The translations under genes were made by a program, and so were the position numbers. A stretch of 64,000 bases of DNA from Kumtagia sp963829135 (GTDB taxonomy: Bacteria; Pseudomonadota; Alphaproteobacteria; Rhizobiales; Rhizobiaceae), in assembly GCA_963829135.1 (NCBI GenBank), contig CAWHHO010000009.1, forward strand, positions 1 to 64,000, in the 5' to 3' direction. Each line of letters begins with the position of its first letter. The first letter of the stretch is position 1. Under the pieces are notes generated by a model, which worked only from the letters and a program-made list of their open reading frames with translations, made no database searches and had not been told where the DNA came from. This document shows positions 18,526 through 26,834 of the stretch, in pieces.

Positions 18526-19806
18526 CTATCGTCCCTTCGGGGGCAGCGTTCGGACGGCGCGGCCGTCAGCTGCTAAAAAGATTGCCAAGGAGAGGATTCC
18601 ATCCAGGTAGTCCTGGAGGTTCACGTTCTCTCGCGGCGTATGGCAGATGCTTATATCTCCCGGTGCGAAGTAGACGCCAGGAATACCAAGGGCGGAAAGA
18701 AACGGTAATTCTGACCAGTATGGCGCAGCTTCGATCCGGCCTTGGTCGGGTCTTACAGCTTTAACTGCTGAGATGAGGCGCTGTACGGGTTCGATGCCGG
18801 CGTCGGATTCAAACGGCGTTCCGCCAATCGCGTGATCGCGTCTGCTTGGATAGGTGAATTCGACGGCAATTTCCGGATGGCCAACAGCACCCAAGACGGC
18901 CGCCTCTATTTCGGACTGGATCGCGGCCAGATCTTGGCCTGGCGGCACCTTGCAGATGTAGCTGAAGCTGCATTCCCCCGGCACGGCGATCGAGCCGCCA
19001 CCGGTGATAGAAGTCACCAGCACAAATCCATGCCCGACAAGAGCGTGAGATGGCTTGGCCTTGAATTGTTCGGAGTATCCCCAAATGGCCTTCAATATCC
19101 TGTGCGTCGCCTGGAGCGCATCGACACCGCGCTCAGGCACACCAAAATAGGCGGACCGGCCGGTCACTTTTACGTCGCCGATGAAAAAACCCATATGCGC
19201 AGGGTATATGTCGAGCATGGTGGGCTCGACATATATGGCGAAGTCCGGCCTCTCGATTTCGCCGGTCCGGAGTAGCTCGGTGAAGGCCCGTACGCCCGCG
19301 CTGATACCACTGCCCGGCTCGCCGCTCTCTTCATCGCCGACAAAGGCGAACGTCACTGTCGGGTCCAGGGATATGCCTGCCCGGTCGAGCGTACGTACCG
19401 CCGAGAGCGCAGCGCATATCCCAGCCTTGAGATCGCTCGCTCCCCTGCCCCATATCGCGCCGTCAGCGAGAACCGCGCTAAACGGGTCCTCCCGCTCCGT
19501 ACCGGCCCATCGGGCGGCCCAATCCCTGACATGCACCGTATCTGTGTGGCCCATGACCAGCAAGTGCGGGGCGTCGCTACGGCCACGCCTTACCCCCCAG
19601 ACATTTGGCCGACCAGGTTCAAAATCTCGAACCGTTACGCCAGTAGCGTTGAGAGCATTGAGTTCTTCGGAAAGCAGAGCGGCGAAGGCAGCCTCATTCG
19701 GCGTGACACTTGGACATCGGATCGCGCGGCGCAGTAAGGCTATCGCCTCATCTTGATCGAACGCGGCTTTGATCCTGTCGATTATCGAAGGCTCGATCGT
19801 GTTCAC
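18526..19806 (-). CDS. M20 family metallohydrolase (ArgE/DapE/carboxypeptidase G2-like)
   Basis: The 426-residue enzyme shows the M20 dizinc layout. VMGHTDTVHV holds the first metal histidine and catalytic aspartate, WGRGASDLKAG the bridging aspartate, and FVGDEESGEPG the catalytic glutamate with the next ligand. The lid dimerisation domain (IGDVKVTGRSAYFGVPERGVDA) follows, then a final ICHTPRENV with the last histidine. Family members cleave N-acyl or peptide bonds from amino acids. Its ATG overlaps the stop of the ROK2 gene (ATGA), so the two form an operon. In this locus it could free an amino acid from an imported conjugate; that role is inference. A 245-base gap to the next gene (ROK1, 18280) holds that operon's promoter. 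Confidence 0.85.
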   Translation of the reverse strand: MNTIEPSIIDRIKAAFDQDEAIALLRRAIRCPSVTPNEAAFAALLSEELNALNATGVTVRDFEPGRPNVWGVRRGRSDAPHLLVMGHTDTVHVRDWAARWAGTEREDPFSAVLADGAIWGRGASDLKAGICAALSAVRTLDRAGISLDPTVTFAFVGDEESGEPGSGISAGVRAFTELLRTGEIERPDFAIYVEPTMLDIYPAHMGFFIGDVKVTGRSAYFGVPERGVDALQATHRILKAIWGYSEQFKAKPSHALVGHGFVLVTSITGGGSIAVPGECSFSYICKVPPGQDLAAIQSEIEAAVLGAVGHPEIAVEFTYPSRRDHAIGGTPFESDAGIEPVQRLISAVKAVRPDQGRIEAAPYWSELPFLSALGIPGVYFAPGDISICHTPRENVNLQDYLDGILSLAIFLAADGRAVRTLPPKGR

Positions 19807-21041
19807 GCCGGAATCCTTTCCGGATCGGACTTCGGTGCGGGCAGCGGCAAGGCACCTGAGAGTTCGGTGATGCCGAACAGATCCTCGTGAAGGCGGTTCA
19901 GCGCGACGGCCACTGCGCCGACGACGCTTGCCCGGTTTGCGAGCGCGCTCGGCCGTATCTCCACGGATCGCGGCGTAAGCCGCGCCAATTCATGGGAAAC
20001 CTGAGATGCAAATTCCGGACGCGCGCCGATCGAACCGCCGAGCACGACGAGCTTGGGATCGGCGGTCGCCGCCACGATCGATATTGCCTGCGCAATCAGC
20101 CGCGCCGTATCGGCGATCACCTTGACCGCAGCCGCCTCCCCCTTGGTCATTCGCTCGAAGATCTGCAGAACGCCTTCCACATCGCTCCCGCCGGCGAGCT
20201 TGTAGCGGCGCGCGATGCCCACGGCTCCCGCCTCGTATTCAAGGCAACCCTGTTCCCGCACCTCCTGGCGCCACGGATCACCGCCTATGGGGAAATAGCC
20301 GATCTCGCCGGCGGCGCCATTTTCGCCACGCACCAGCTGGCCGTTCACGCACAGGCCGAGACCAATACCGGTGCCCAGCGCGATGAAAGCTACATTGGCG
20401 ACACTCTGCGCGCAGCCATGCCAAATCTCGCCCAGCAGCCCGAGATTGACATCATTCTCAACGGTGACTTTCACTCCGAGCTTGTCCGATAGCACGCCCA
20501 CCACATCAACCTCGCCGAGATGCGCGATATTGGGTGCGAGGTCGATCGCACCACTCTTCGGGTTCACCACACCGGGTGTTCCGACGACGACGGAACGAAT
20601 GCGGGTTGGATGCACACCGACCTCTCGTGCGAGCCGCCCAGTCAGGCGGACGATCTGCTCGAGGACAGCGATGCCACCCCTTGGATCCGTTGTTTCGGTC
20701 GCCTCGGACAAGACCTTGCTGGAAATGTCGGCTATGGCTGCCGTGAGCTTGGTACCGCCAAGGTCCACGCCGAGACAGTAGCCGCCGGCGGGGCTGAGTT
20801 CATACAACACTGCTGTGCGCCCGACATTGCCACTTGTGCGTCCAACCGATCGGACAAGGCCTTGCTGTTCAAAAGAGTCGATGACCTCCGATGTTGTCTG
20901 CTTGGAAAGACCTGTTACCTTTGAAAGGTCTGCGCGCGAGATCGGGCCCTGCAGTAGTAGAGCTTCGAAAACGCTTCGCTGCGACAGCTGCCGCGCTACA
21001 CGAGGCGATACAATCTGCTGGGACATATTCAAAATTGCCAC
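19803..21041 (-). CDS. ROK family transcriptional repressor, copy 2
   Basis: This is a 412-residue paralogue of the regulator at 17054-18280. It has a winged helix (RSVFEALLLQGPISRADLSKVTGLSKQTTSEVIDSF), then ROK motifs: LGVDLGGTKLTAAIAD, TTDPRGGIAVLEQI, ENDVNLGLLGEIWHGCAQ, ALGTGIGLGLCVNGQLVRGENGAAGEIGYFPIGG and VLGGSIGARPEFA. The start may be GTG at 21041 or ATG at 21026. It has a TTGACA/GATAGT promoter with the shared operator directly on the -10. It overlaps the M20 hydrolase downstream and is divergent from the YhfX copy 2 gene. Autoregulation and control of the divergent gene are likely. Confidence 0.85.
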   Translation of the reverse strand: MAILNMSQQIVSPRVARQLSQRSVFEALLLQGPISRADLSKVTGLSKQTTSEVIDSFEQQGLVRSVGRTSGNVGRTAVLYELSPAGGYCLGVDLGGTKLTAAIADISSKVLSEATETTDPRGGIAVLEQIVRLTGRLAREVGVHPTRIRSVVVGTPGVVNPKSGAIDLAPNIAHLGEVDVVGVLSDKLGVKVTVENDVNLGLLGEIWHGCAQSVANVAFIALGTGIGLGLCVNGQLVRGENGAAGEIGYFPIGGDPWRQEVREQGCLEYEAGAVGIARRYKLAGGSDVEGVLQIFERMTKGEAAAVKVIADTARLIAQAISIVAATADPKLVVLGGSIGARPEFASQVSHELARLTPRSVEIRPSALANRASVVGAVAVALNRLHEDLFGITELSGALPLPAPKSDPERIPA

Positions 21042-21049
21042 TCCGCATC

Positions 21050-21098
21050 ATAGTTCGTTCGTATACCGAACTATCCTGCAGATGGCTCGCCATGTCAA
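21050..21098 (-). promoter_or_regulatory. Promoter and ROK operator upstream of ROK2
   Basis: On the minus strand TTGACA at 21098-21093, a 17-base spacer and GATAGT at 21075-21070 form the promoter. The inverted repeat ATAGTTCG-N9-CGAACTAT at 21050-21074 has perfect eight-base arms and overlaps the -10. It matches the sites at 18290 and 21273. Confidence 0.65.
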
Positions 21099-21245
21099 TA
21101 TCATCGGTCGATCGAGCTCTCGCTCGCGCTTCCGTGCACTCGACGAAGGCCGCCCTTCTTCACCCACGATTTCCGAACGAATCGGGTGATGAAGCTGACA
21201 CCACCAGGCAGGCAGCTCCCTCCCAGACCATTGCTAGCCTCGATC

Positions 21246-21299
21246 TTGACAACTCAAATCCGCTGATGAGATATTAGTTCGATTGGTTGACGAATAAAA
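21246..21299 (+). promoter_or_regulatory. Promoter and ROK operator upstream of YhfX-like copy 2
   Basis: TTGACA at 21246-21251 and AGATAT about 17 bases downstream form a plus-strand promoter. ATTAGTTCG-N9-CGAATAAAA at 21273-21299 overlaps its -10 and start site. The left arm and spacer end (GTTGA) are almost identical to the ROK1 operator at 18290-18316. Confidence 0.6.
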
Positions 21300-21318
21300 A
21301 GTTGCGAGGTGGTGATTG

Positions 21319-22527
21319 ATGTTCCTCCACAGCCTTTTGCGCACAAATCCTGCCTTCATCGATGCGGCGATAGAATTGCATCAGTCAGGACACATTCCGG
21401 CCAACAGCTATGTGCTGGATATCGACACAATTGCCGAAAATGCCACGCACATCGTGTCGGAAGCGCACCGCCATGGACTTTCAGTTTTTCCGATGACCAA
21501 GCAATTCGGGCGCAATCCGGAAGCGCTCAAGGTGATTTCCGATGCGGGCGTCGATCGCTTCGTCGCGGTCGACATGGCATGCGCCCGCGCAATAAAACAC
21601 GGCGGATATGCAGTCGGCCATCTCGGCCATCTCGTGCAGATACCACGCCATGAGATTACGGAGGCGCTGTCCCTCGCACCGGACTATTGGACCGTGTTCA
21701 GCCGGGAGCAGGCCGATTCCATCAGCCGTGCAATGCCGGATGGCAAAACGCAAAAGGTCCTGCTTCGGGTTTATGGCCGTGACGACATGGTGGTGCCGAC
21801 CCATGCCGGCGGCTTTGCTCTCGAGACCCTTGACTCCGATATCGATCACATTGCTCGACTCCCCGGTATCGTGCTGGCCGGCGTTACAACCTATCCATCG
21901 GCAAGTTTCGACCGCCTCACTCGTACGGTAGTGGCGACACCCAATGTCGGTTCGATGAACAAGGCGGCCGAAATGCTCCGCTCGCGCGGCATCGCCGACA
22001 TCCAGATCAATATGGCCAGCGAGCTTTCCACGCGAACGATCGCTCTTGCTGCAGAGGGCGGAGCAACGCAGATAGAGCCCGGCCATGCCTTTACCGGCAC
22101 AAGCCCGTACCAGATTTTCACGGACGCTCCCGAACGCCAGGCAATGATTTATCTCAGCGAGGTGTCGCATGCTGCAGCCGGAGGCAGCTTTTTCTTCGGC
22201 GGCGGCCTCTATCAATGCATTGGCGCAGTCGAACACACTCAGGAGGCACTCGTCGGACGAAGCGGGGCGAATGGGCCCCGCTTCGAGAGAACCGCCTTGA
22301 CCACACCACCCAATGGCGTCATCGACTTTTACGGGAAGCTCGATTATCCGGCAGGAACCGACGTCCGCTCCGGCGATACGGTCATCGTCTGCACACGCCC
22401 ACAGGCATTCTTCACCCGAGCCTTCATAGTGCCGGTGCGGGGCATCATATCAGGATCGCCTGAAGTTCTCGGCGTCTGGGATGTAAATGGCTTTCCTTCA
22501 CAAACAGCCCCGATCCATACGAATTGA
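21319..22527 (+). CDS. YhfX-like PLP enzyme (alanine racemase N-terminal fold), copy 2
   Basis: This 402-residue enzyme is collinear with the copy at 12517-13713: YVLDIDTIAENATHI, VFPMTKQFGRN (probable PLP lysine after MT), VAVDMACARAI, GHLGHLVQIPRHEI, GVTTYPSASFD, EPGHAFTGTSPY and VYLSEVSH-like IYLSEVSHAAAGG. The ATG at 21319 is preceded by GAGG; a TTG three bases earlier is less likely. It is divergent from the ROK2/M20 operon and has its own copy of the ROK operator. The two copies are quite diverged, so they may act on different substrates or as a heteromer. Reaction unknown. Confidence 0.75.
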   Translation: MFLHSLLRTNPAFIDAAIELHQSGHIPANSYVLDIDTIAENATHIVSEAHRHGLSVFPMTKQFGRNPEALKVISDAGVDRFVAVDMACARAIKHGGYAVGHLGHLVQIPRHEITEALSLAPDYWTVFSREQADSISRAMPDGKTQKVLLRVYGRDDMVVPTHAGGFALETLDSDIDHIARLPGIVLAGVTTYPSASFDRLTRTVVATPNVGSMNKAAEMLRSRGIADIQINMASELSTRTIALAAEGGATQIEPGHAFTGTSPYQIFTDAPERQAMIYLSEVSHAAAGGSFFFGGGLYQCIGAVEHTQEALVGRSGANGPRFERTALTTPPNGVIDFYGKLDYPAGTDVRSGDTVIVCTRPQAFFTRAFIVPVRGIISGSPEVLGVWDVNGFPSQTAPIHTN

Positions 22528-22597
22528 ACCACACGCGGATGCGGCGACGAGCTCGTCTAGGGTCGCCGGCATGACCTCGGATGGGTGACGGCGTATG

Positions 22598-23522
22598 TTA
22601 CGCGCCCCGCATCGGGTACCGCACATACGCGAAGCGTTGTGAATCCGGCGACCATGAATTGACGTTGATCGTTCCCTGCCCACCATTGAACGCGTCGAGT
22701 TCTCGCTGGCCTTGCCCGTCGGGCGATCATTGTTCGCAGAATGACGGCGCGGTCGGCGGGGTGGCCGGTCGTGCCTTCCGGAAAGCTGATATACGCAATC
22801 AGCGAACCATCCGGCGACGGATGCGGGAACCAGTTGACGCGCTGGTCGGAAGTCAGCTGCTGCAAGCCGCTGCCATCCGGTCGGATGCGGAAGATTTGCG
22901 CATGACCGGGATAGGCAGCTGCCGCTTCAGAGTTGAAGTAGATCCATTTTCCGTCCGGCGAAAATTCCGGCCCATCGACAGGACATTTGCCGTCGGTCAG
23001 GAAAACATCGTCACCGCCGCCGGCGGACAACGTGCAGATATATGTGACGGCGTTTCCATCTGCGTCTCGCTTCAGCGCGACATAGGCGAGCAGCCCGCCA
23101 TCCGGCGAAATACCGTGGAGATAATGGCGGAAGCCGCTCCGAGCCATCGCTTCATTGGAGACCCGCCGTGGTTCACCCCCCTCGATCGGGAGGACGTAGA
23201 GATGCCCGTCATTGGAGGTGACGAAAATCCGGCGGCCGTCAGGCGCGACCACATGGTCGTTGTTGAGGTTCTCGACAGGCGCGCTGTTGATTCGATGAGG
23301 TCCCAGATCGCCGTCCGGCGAAATGCGAAACAGCCGGCCGTCGGCATTGTAGATCAGCCATTTCCCGTCCGGCGTCCAGTTCGGCGCTTCGATGAGTTCG
23401 GCCGTGTCATAGATGACCTGCGGCGAAGCGCCATCGCGATCGATCACCACCAACTCGCAAATCTGTCCCTGCTGCAGCCGTCTTGTATCCGCCCACGGCC
23501 GCATCGATCTTGTTGAACGCAT
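22598..23522 (-). CDS. TolB-like beta-propeller protein, frameshifted at the C-terminus
   Basis: The protein of about 300 residues is built of WD40-like (PD40) repeats: APNWTPDGKWLIYNADGRLFRI, VAPDGRRIFVTSNDGHLYVLP, HGISPDGGLLAYVALKRD, PEFSPDGKWIYFNSE and PHPSPDGSLIAYISFPEG. The last blade (NSWSPDSQRFAYVRYPMRGA, TAA at 22598) is reached only after two shifts near 22740 and 22660. There is no clear signal peptide, and the N-terminal start (23522 or 23504) is uncertain. Such soluble TolB-like proteins are common in Rhizobiales near sugar loci, but their role is unknown. It is divergent from the D-threonine aldolase-like gene. Confidence 0.7.
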
Positions 23523-23706
23523 GTCCGTTTCCCGCGATTTGGCTTCGGAGAGCGAGTTTGACGCAGGTGGCGCGCCGGTTCAACCGGCTTGCCAGTCGAA
23601 CCCTGTGCCCCCACTTTGCGATTGCGGTTGGCGTGTCGCTTGGCTTTCCCTGTATGCTTGTCGCCAGATGTGTTGGGCGGATGCGTTCGCGCGGAAGGAC
23701 TTTGCT

Positions 23707-24765
23707 ATGCGTGTTGAGGATGTGGATACACCCGCGGTTCTGATCGAGCGCCGGCTGGTAGAAGCAAATCTGAGGCGGGCGCAAGAGCACGCCGACAAGC
23801 AGGGCGTTAAACTTCGGCCGCACATCAAGACCCACAAGCTGCCCCTGTTGGCGCGACGTCAGATTGAGTTGGGCGCGGCCGGCATCACCTGCCAGAAGAT
23901 CGGCGAGGCGGAAGTCATGGCTGATGCCGGCATCGCCGACATCTTTATTCCCTACAACATCATCGGCGACCGAAAGCTGGTGCGCTTGAAGGCGTTGCAT
24001 GACCGCGTCACACTTTCCGTCACCGCAGACAGCGGCGAGGCAGTTGCCGGTTATGTCCGAACTTTTGGAGATCCAGCGCATCCGCTGACGGTGCTGATCG
24101 AATGCGACACGGGCGGAGGCCGTTGCGGCGTACAATCGCCCGGCGAGGCCCTGGCACTGGCGAAGTTGATCGGGGGCGCTCCGGGCTTGCGTTTCGGCGG
24201 CCTGATGACATATCCGGCCCGCCGCATGACTGCCGAAGTGGAAGAGTGGTTCCAGAAGGCGCTGGCGGTGTTGAAGCGTGCCGGCATCCATGTAGAGCGC
24301 GTCTCGACCGGCGGATCGCCGGATTTCTACGACGGCGGCGTGATTGCCTCCGCGACGGAACATCGGCCCGGAACCTACATCTACTCCGACCGCATGCAGG
24401 TCGCATTCGGTCACGGCAGGCTCGAGGATTGCGCGCTGACGGTGCTGGCAACCGTGGTCAGCAGACCCACGGAAGACCGCGCGATCCTTGACACCGGTTC
24501 AAAGGCGCTTGCCGCGGATACTTGCCCGGAACCCGGCTACGGCCATATCGTCGAATATCCCCGCGCGGTGATTACCGCGCTCAACGAGGAGCATGCGATC
24601 GTCGACCTGTCGAAATGTTCGCTGCGGCCTTCCATCGGCGACAGGGTGCGCGTGATCCCGAACCACGTCTGCGTGGTCTCAAATCTGTTCGACAGCGTCA
24701 ACCTTGTCGACGATGGCATCGTCGTGCAGACGCTGCCGGTGGCCGCACGGGGGAAATTGAGCTGA
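23707..24765 (+). CDS. D-threonine aldolase / alanine racemase-like PLP enzyme
   Basis: This 352-residue fold-type III PLP enzyme starts MRVEDVDTPAVLIERRLVEANL. The PLP lysine is in LRPHIKTHKLP. Later motifs are GITCQKIGEAEVMADAGI, DTGGGRCGV, GGLMTYPARR, VSTGGSPDF and HRPGTYIYSDRMQVAFG. The C-terminal metal-site motif PNHVCVVSNLFD has the histidine and cysteine typical of D-threonine aldolase and D-serine dehydratase-like enzymes. AAGGA lies seven bases before the ATG. It probably cleaves or deaminates a D-beta-hydroxy amino acid. It is the third fold-type III enzyme close to the ABC/ROK locus and may serve the same pathway. Confidence 0.85.
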   Translation: MRVEDVDTPAVLIERRLVEANLRRAQEHADKQGVKLRPHIKTHKLPLLARRQIELGAAGITCQKIGEAEVMADAGIADIFIPYNIIGDRKLVRLKALHDRVTLSVTADSGEAVAGYVRTFGDPAHPLTVLIECDTGGGRCGVQSPGEALALAKLIGGAPGLRFGGLMTYPARRMTAEVEEWFQKALAVLKRAGIHVERVSTGGSPDFYDGGVIASATEHRPGTYIYSDRMQVAFGHGRLEDCALTVLATVVSRPTEDRAILDTGSKALAADTCPEPGYGHIVEYPRAVITALNEEHAIVDLSKCSLRPSIGDRVRVIPNHVCVVSNLFDSVNLVDDGIVVQTLPVAARGKLS

Positions 24766-24797
24766 GTTTGCCGGCCCCTATCGATCCACCACGAGAC

Positions 24798-25478
24798 CTA
24801 CCTTAAATACAAATCATAGTCCGATACCAACAGATGCACCGGCGCTTCGTCTTCTTCGATCTCGGCGAAGCGGCCCACCGGATCGGCGAAAATATTGTCG
24901 GTGACATCGTCATTTACCGTCGAAACCTCGCCCACAAGCACGTCGGCGCGCTCGCCCCAGAACGCGTGCCAGACGCCGGGCATCAGCGTCACGCTCTCGC
25001 CTGGCTCAAGCGAAAGCTTGCCCCCTGCAGGCAGCTTGCGCATTACCCCATCGGTGGGCACGTGCACTTCCGCGCTGCGATCGACGCCACCATCCGGGCC
25101 GGACATGAACAGTTCGAGCACCAGCCTGCCGCCGCCTCGATTGATGATGTCCTCGCCTTTCACCACATGCCGATGCAAAGGGCAGAACTGATCCTTGCGG
25201 GTGATCATGATCTTTTCGGCATAAACCATGCCACCGCCGCGGCTCAGGTCCTCTGCCCTGCCGTTACGCGCGGTGAACAGGAAAAGGCCAATCTCGTTAA
25301 ACTTCCCCTGGCCGAAGTCGGTAATGTCCCAGCCGAGACGAGCGCCGACAATACCCGAGGGCTTGCGTGTCCGCAGTTCATCCGGCGTCCAGTAGGCGAA
25401 GGGCGGCATGATGTACCCAAAGGAGCGGATGAAGGCGTCGCCTTCGCGAATTATTTCATTGACGCGTGACCGCTTCAT
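24798..25478 (-). CDS. D-lyxose/D-mannose isomerase (cupin)
   Basis: The 226-residue cupin matches D-lyxose ketol-isomerase. MKRSRVNEIIREGDAFIRSFGYIMPPFAYW opens the protein. Metal ligands lie in CPLHRHVVKGEDIINRGGG (HxH and E) and in WHAFWGE. It interconverts D-lyxose and D-xylulose or D-mannose and D-fructose. The ATG at 25478 is chosen for the GGGAGGA just upstream; a longer frame to 25613 lacks family sequence. It is convergent with the D-threonine aldolase-like gene. It could feed a sugar released in the ABC locus into central metabolism. Confidence 0.85.
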   Translation of the reverse strand: MKRSRVNEIIREGDAFIRSFGYIMPPFAYWTPDELRTRKPSGIVGARLGWDITDFGQGKFNEIGLFLFTARNGRAEDLSRGGGMVYAEKIMITRKDQFCPLHRHVVKGEDIINRGGGRLVLELFMSGPDGGVDRSAEVHVPTDGVMRKLPAGGKLSLEPGESVTLMPGVWHAFWGERADVLVGEVSTVNDDVTDNIFADPVGRFAEIEEDEAPVHLLVSDYDLYLR

Positions 25479-25729
25479 GGCTTCCTCCCGTACGCTCTCA
25501 TGCCCGGGAACCCGAGCTTCCGCAAGGTCACAGGCGCTTTGCCGCATAGCCATGAGCGTAATCATGCCGAAATTTGACCAAGCGCCAGTTGACCCTCGGC
25601 CCTTGGCTGACATAACCGTCGCATAATTTTTCAGCCGGGCGCCAGCATATGCGTTTTCCCTTTAACTTGTTCGCGAGCGCATCTGCCGGGAACGGCGCGT
25701 CGGAAACGCACACAAAGGAGATAACGGGC

Positions 25730-26011
25730 ATGACTGTCCAGGACATTGCAGAGAAGCTGCGGCCACGCGTCGAGACGCAGGATTTCGACAAATCGGTGAA
25801 GTTCGACACAGGCGCTGACGGCGTCATCCTGGTCAATGGCAAGACCATCACGACCGAGGACGGTCCGGCGGATTGTACCATCTCGCTGTCGCTAGACGAT
25901 CTCGAAGCGCTGATGGCGGGCGATCTCAGCCCCACCATGGCGTTTATGACCGGCAAGATCAAAGTCACCGGCGACATGTCGATCGCCATGGCGCTGAGCC
26001 AGCTGATTTAG
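25730..26011 (+). CDS. SCP2 sterol-binding domain protein
   Basis: This is a 93-residue single-domain SCP2 protein. VKFDTGADGVILVNGK, DCTISLSLDDLEALMAGDLSPTMAFMTGKIKVTGDMSIAMALSQL are characteristic of the lipid-binding fold. AAAGGAG precedes the ATG at 25730; the upstream in-frame residues are not family-like. Members bind fatty acids or other hydrophobic ligands in the cytoplasm. A strong hairpin follows the stop. Confidence 0.85.
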   Translation: MTVQDIAEKLRPRVETQDFDKSVKFDTGADGVILVNGKTITTEDGPADCTISLSLDDLEALMAGDLSPTMAFMTGKIKVTGDMSIAMALSQLI

Positions 26012-26027
26012 CTCGCTCCCTGTCCAA

Positions 26028-26057
26028 CAAGCCCGCTGCCATTCGACGGCGGGCTTG
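26028..26057. terminator. Hairpin between SCP2 and GNAT genes, bidirectional terminator
   Basis: CAAGCCCGC at 26028-26036 pairs with GCGGGCTTG at 26049-26057 around a 12-base loop, followed by TGTTGT. It lies between two convergent genes, so it probably terminates both, although the T tract is short. Confidence 0.55.
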
Positions 26058-26062
26058 TGTTG

Positions 26063-26740
26063 TCAGGCGGCCCGCGTCAGGCGCTGGCCATCATGGGCCT
26101 TGCGGCCCGATGGGCGCAGGACGCCTTGTGCGCCATCCAATGCACCTTCGACGAGTTCCAGCGCGAGGAAGCGATGCCGTTCATAGGGACCGGGCATCGC
26201 CAGCGACCCGGTCTTCTCCGCCGAGAAGCCAAAGCGCGCATAGTATGGTTCATCGCCCACCAGCAGGATCGCGCGATGGCCCAAGCGCGCGGCTTCGGCA
26301 ATCGCTTCCCGTATCAGCGCCGAACCGATCCCCGCATTCTTTAGCGCAGGGTCGACGGCCAGCGGGCCAAGCAGCAGTGCGCCAGCGTCCCCGGCAATCA
26401 CATCCCACAACCGCAGCGTGCCGACGACCGCACCCGAAGCATCGCGCGCCGCGAAGGCAAGGCCTTCCGACGGCTTGCGGCCGCGACGCAGCTTTTCGGA
26501 CGACTTGCGCCGACGGCCCGGCCCCATCGCGCGGTCGAGCAGCGCTTCGCGTGCGGCGATGTCGCCAGGCCGTTCAGCAGTTATGAAGGCGATAGCCGAC
26601 CGACCCGGCTCGCTGCACGTGCCACCTTCTCCCCGCTGGGGAGAGGAGGGCGCAAGCGTCGCAGCCTGGCTCTTCTCCCCAGCGGGGAGAAAGTGGCGCG
26701 AAGCGTCAGATGAGGGGGATTCGATCAGTATGACGTCCAA
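26063..26740 (-). CDS. GNAT N-acetyltransferase with a repeat-derived N-terminus
   Basis: The acetyltransferase core is clear. TAERPGDIAAREALLDRAMG begins it. LLLGPLAVDPALKNAGIGSALIREAI holds the acetyl-CoA motif A, and LLVGDEPYYARFGFSAE, GPYERHRFLALEL follow. Directly upstream in the same frame lies the palindromic repeat 26621-26720, which codes for residues such as FLPAGEKSQ. No ATG, GTG or TTG lies between the repeat and the core, so translation must begin before the repeat. The TTG at 26740 with GAAGGA nine bases upstream is the best candidate; an ATG at 26887 inside the decarboxylase gene is another. The substrate is unknown. Confidence 0.7.
   Translation of the reverse strand: MDVILIESPSSDASRHFLPAGEKSQAATLAPSSPQRGEGGTCSEPGRSAIAFITAERPGDIAAREALLDRAMGPGRRRKSSEKLRRGRKPSEGLAFAARDASGAVVGTLRLWDVIAGDAGALLLGPLAVDPALKNAGIGSALIREAIAEAARLGHRAILLVGDEPYYARFGFSAEKTGSLAMPGPYERHRFLALELVEGALDGAQGVLRPSGRKAHDGQRLTRAA
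26621..26720. repeat. Palindromic repeat at the 5' end of the GNAT gene
   Basis: A 24-base arm at 26621-26644 (starting GCCACCTTCTCCCCGCTGGG) pairs with 26674-26697 with one mismatch. Each arm also holds its own small CCCCGCTGGGG hairpin. The right side continues GCGCGAAGCGTCAGATGAGG, a segment familiar from intergenic repeats of Rhizobiales. It is read in frame by the GNAT gene. Confidence 0.7.
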
Positions 26741-26834
26741 TTTCTGCAATCCTTCACCCGCAGAGGTCGGTTCCACAAGCGATGCCGACGCCGGGAAGCG
26801 CCCGGCGGCGGCGATCTGAGCGGCTTGTAAGCCC

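Noticed and set aside
23407..24414. 335-residue open frame opposite the D-threonine aldolase-like gene
   Set aside because: Shadow frame; the plus-strand enzyme is complete and has a good ribosome-binding site.
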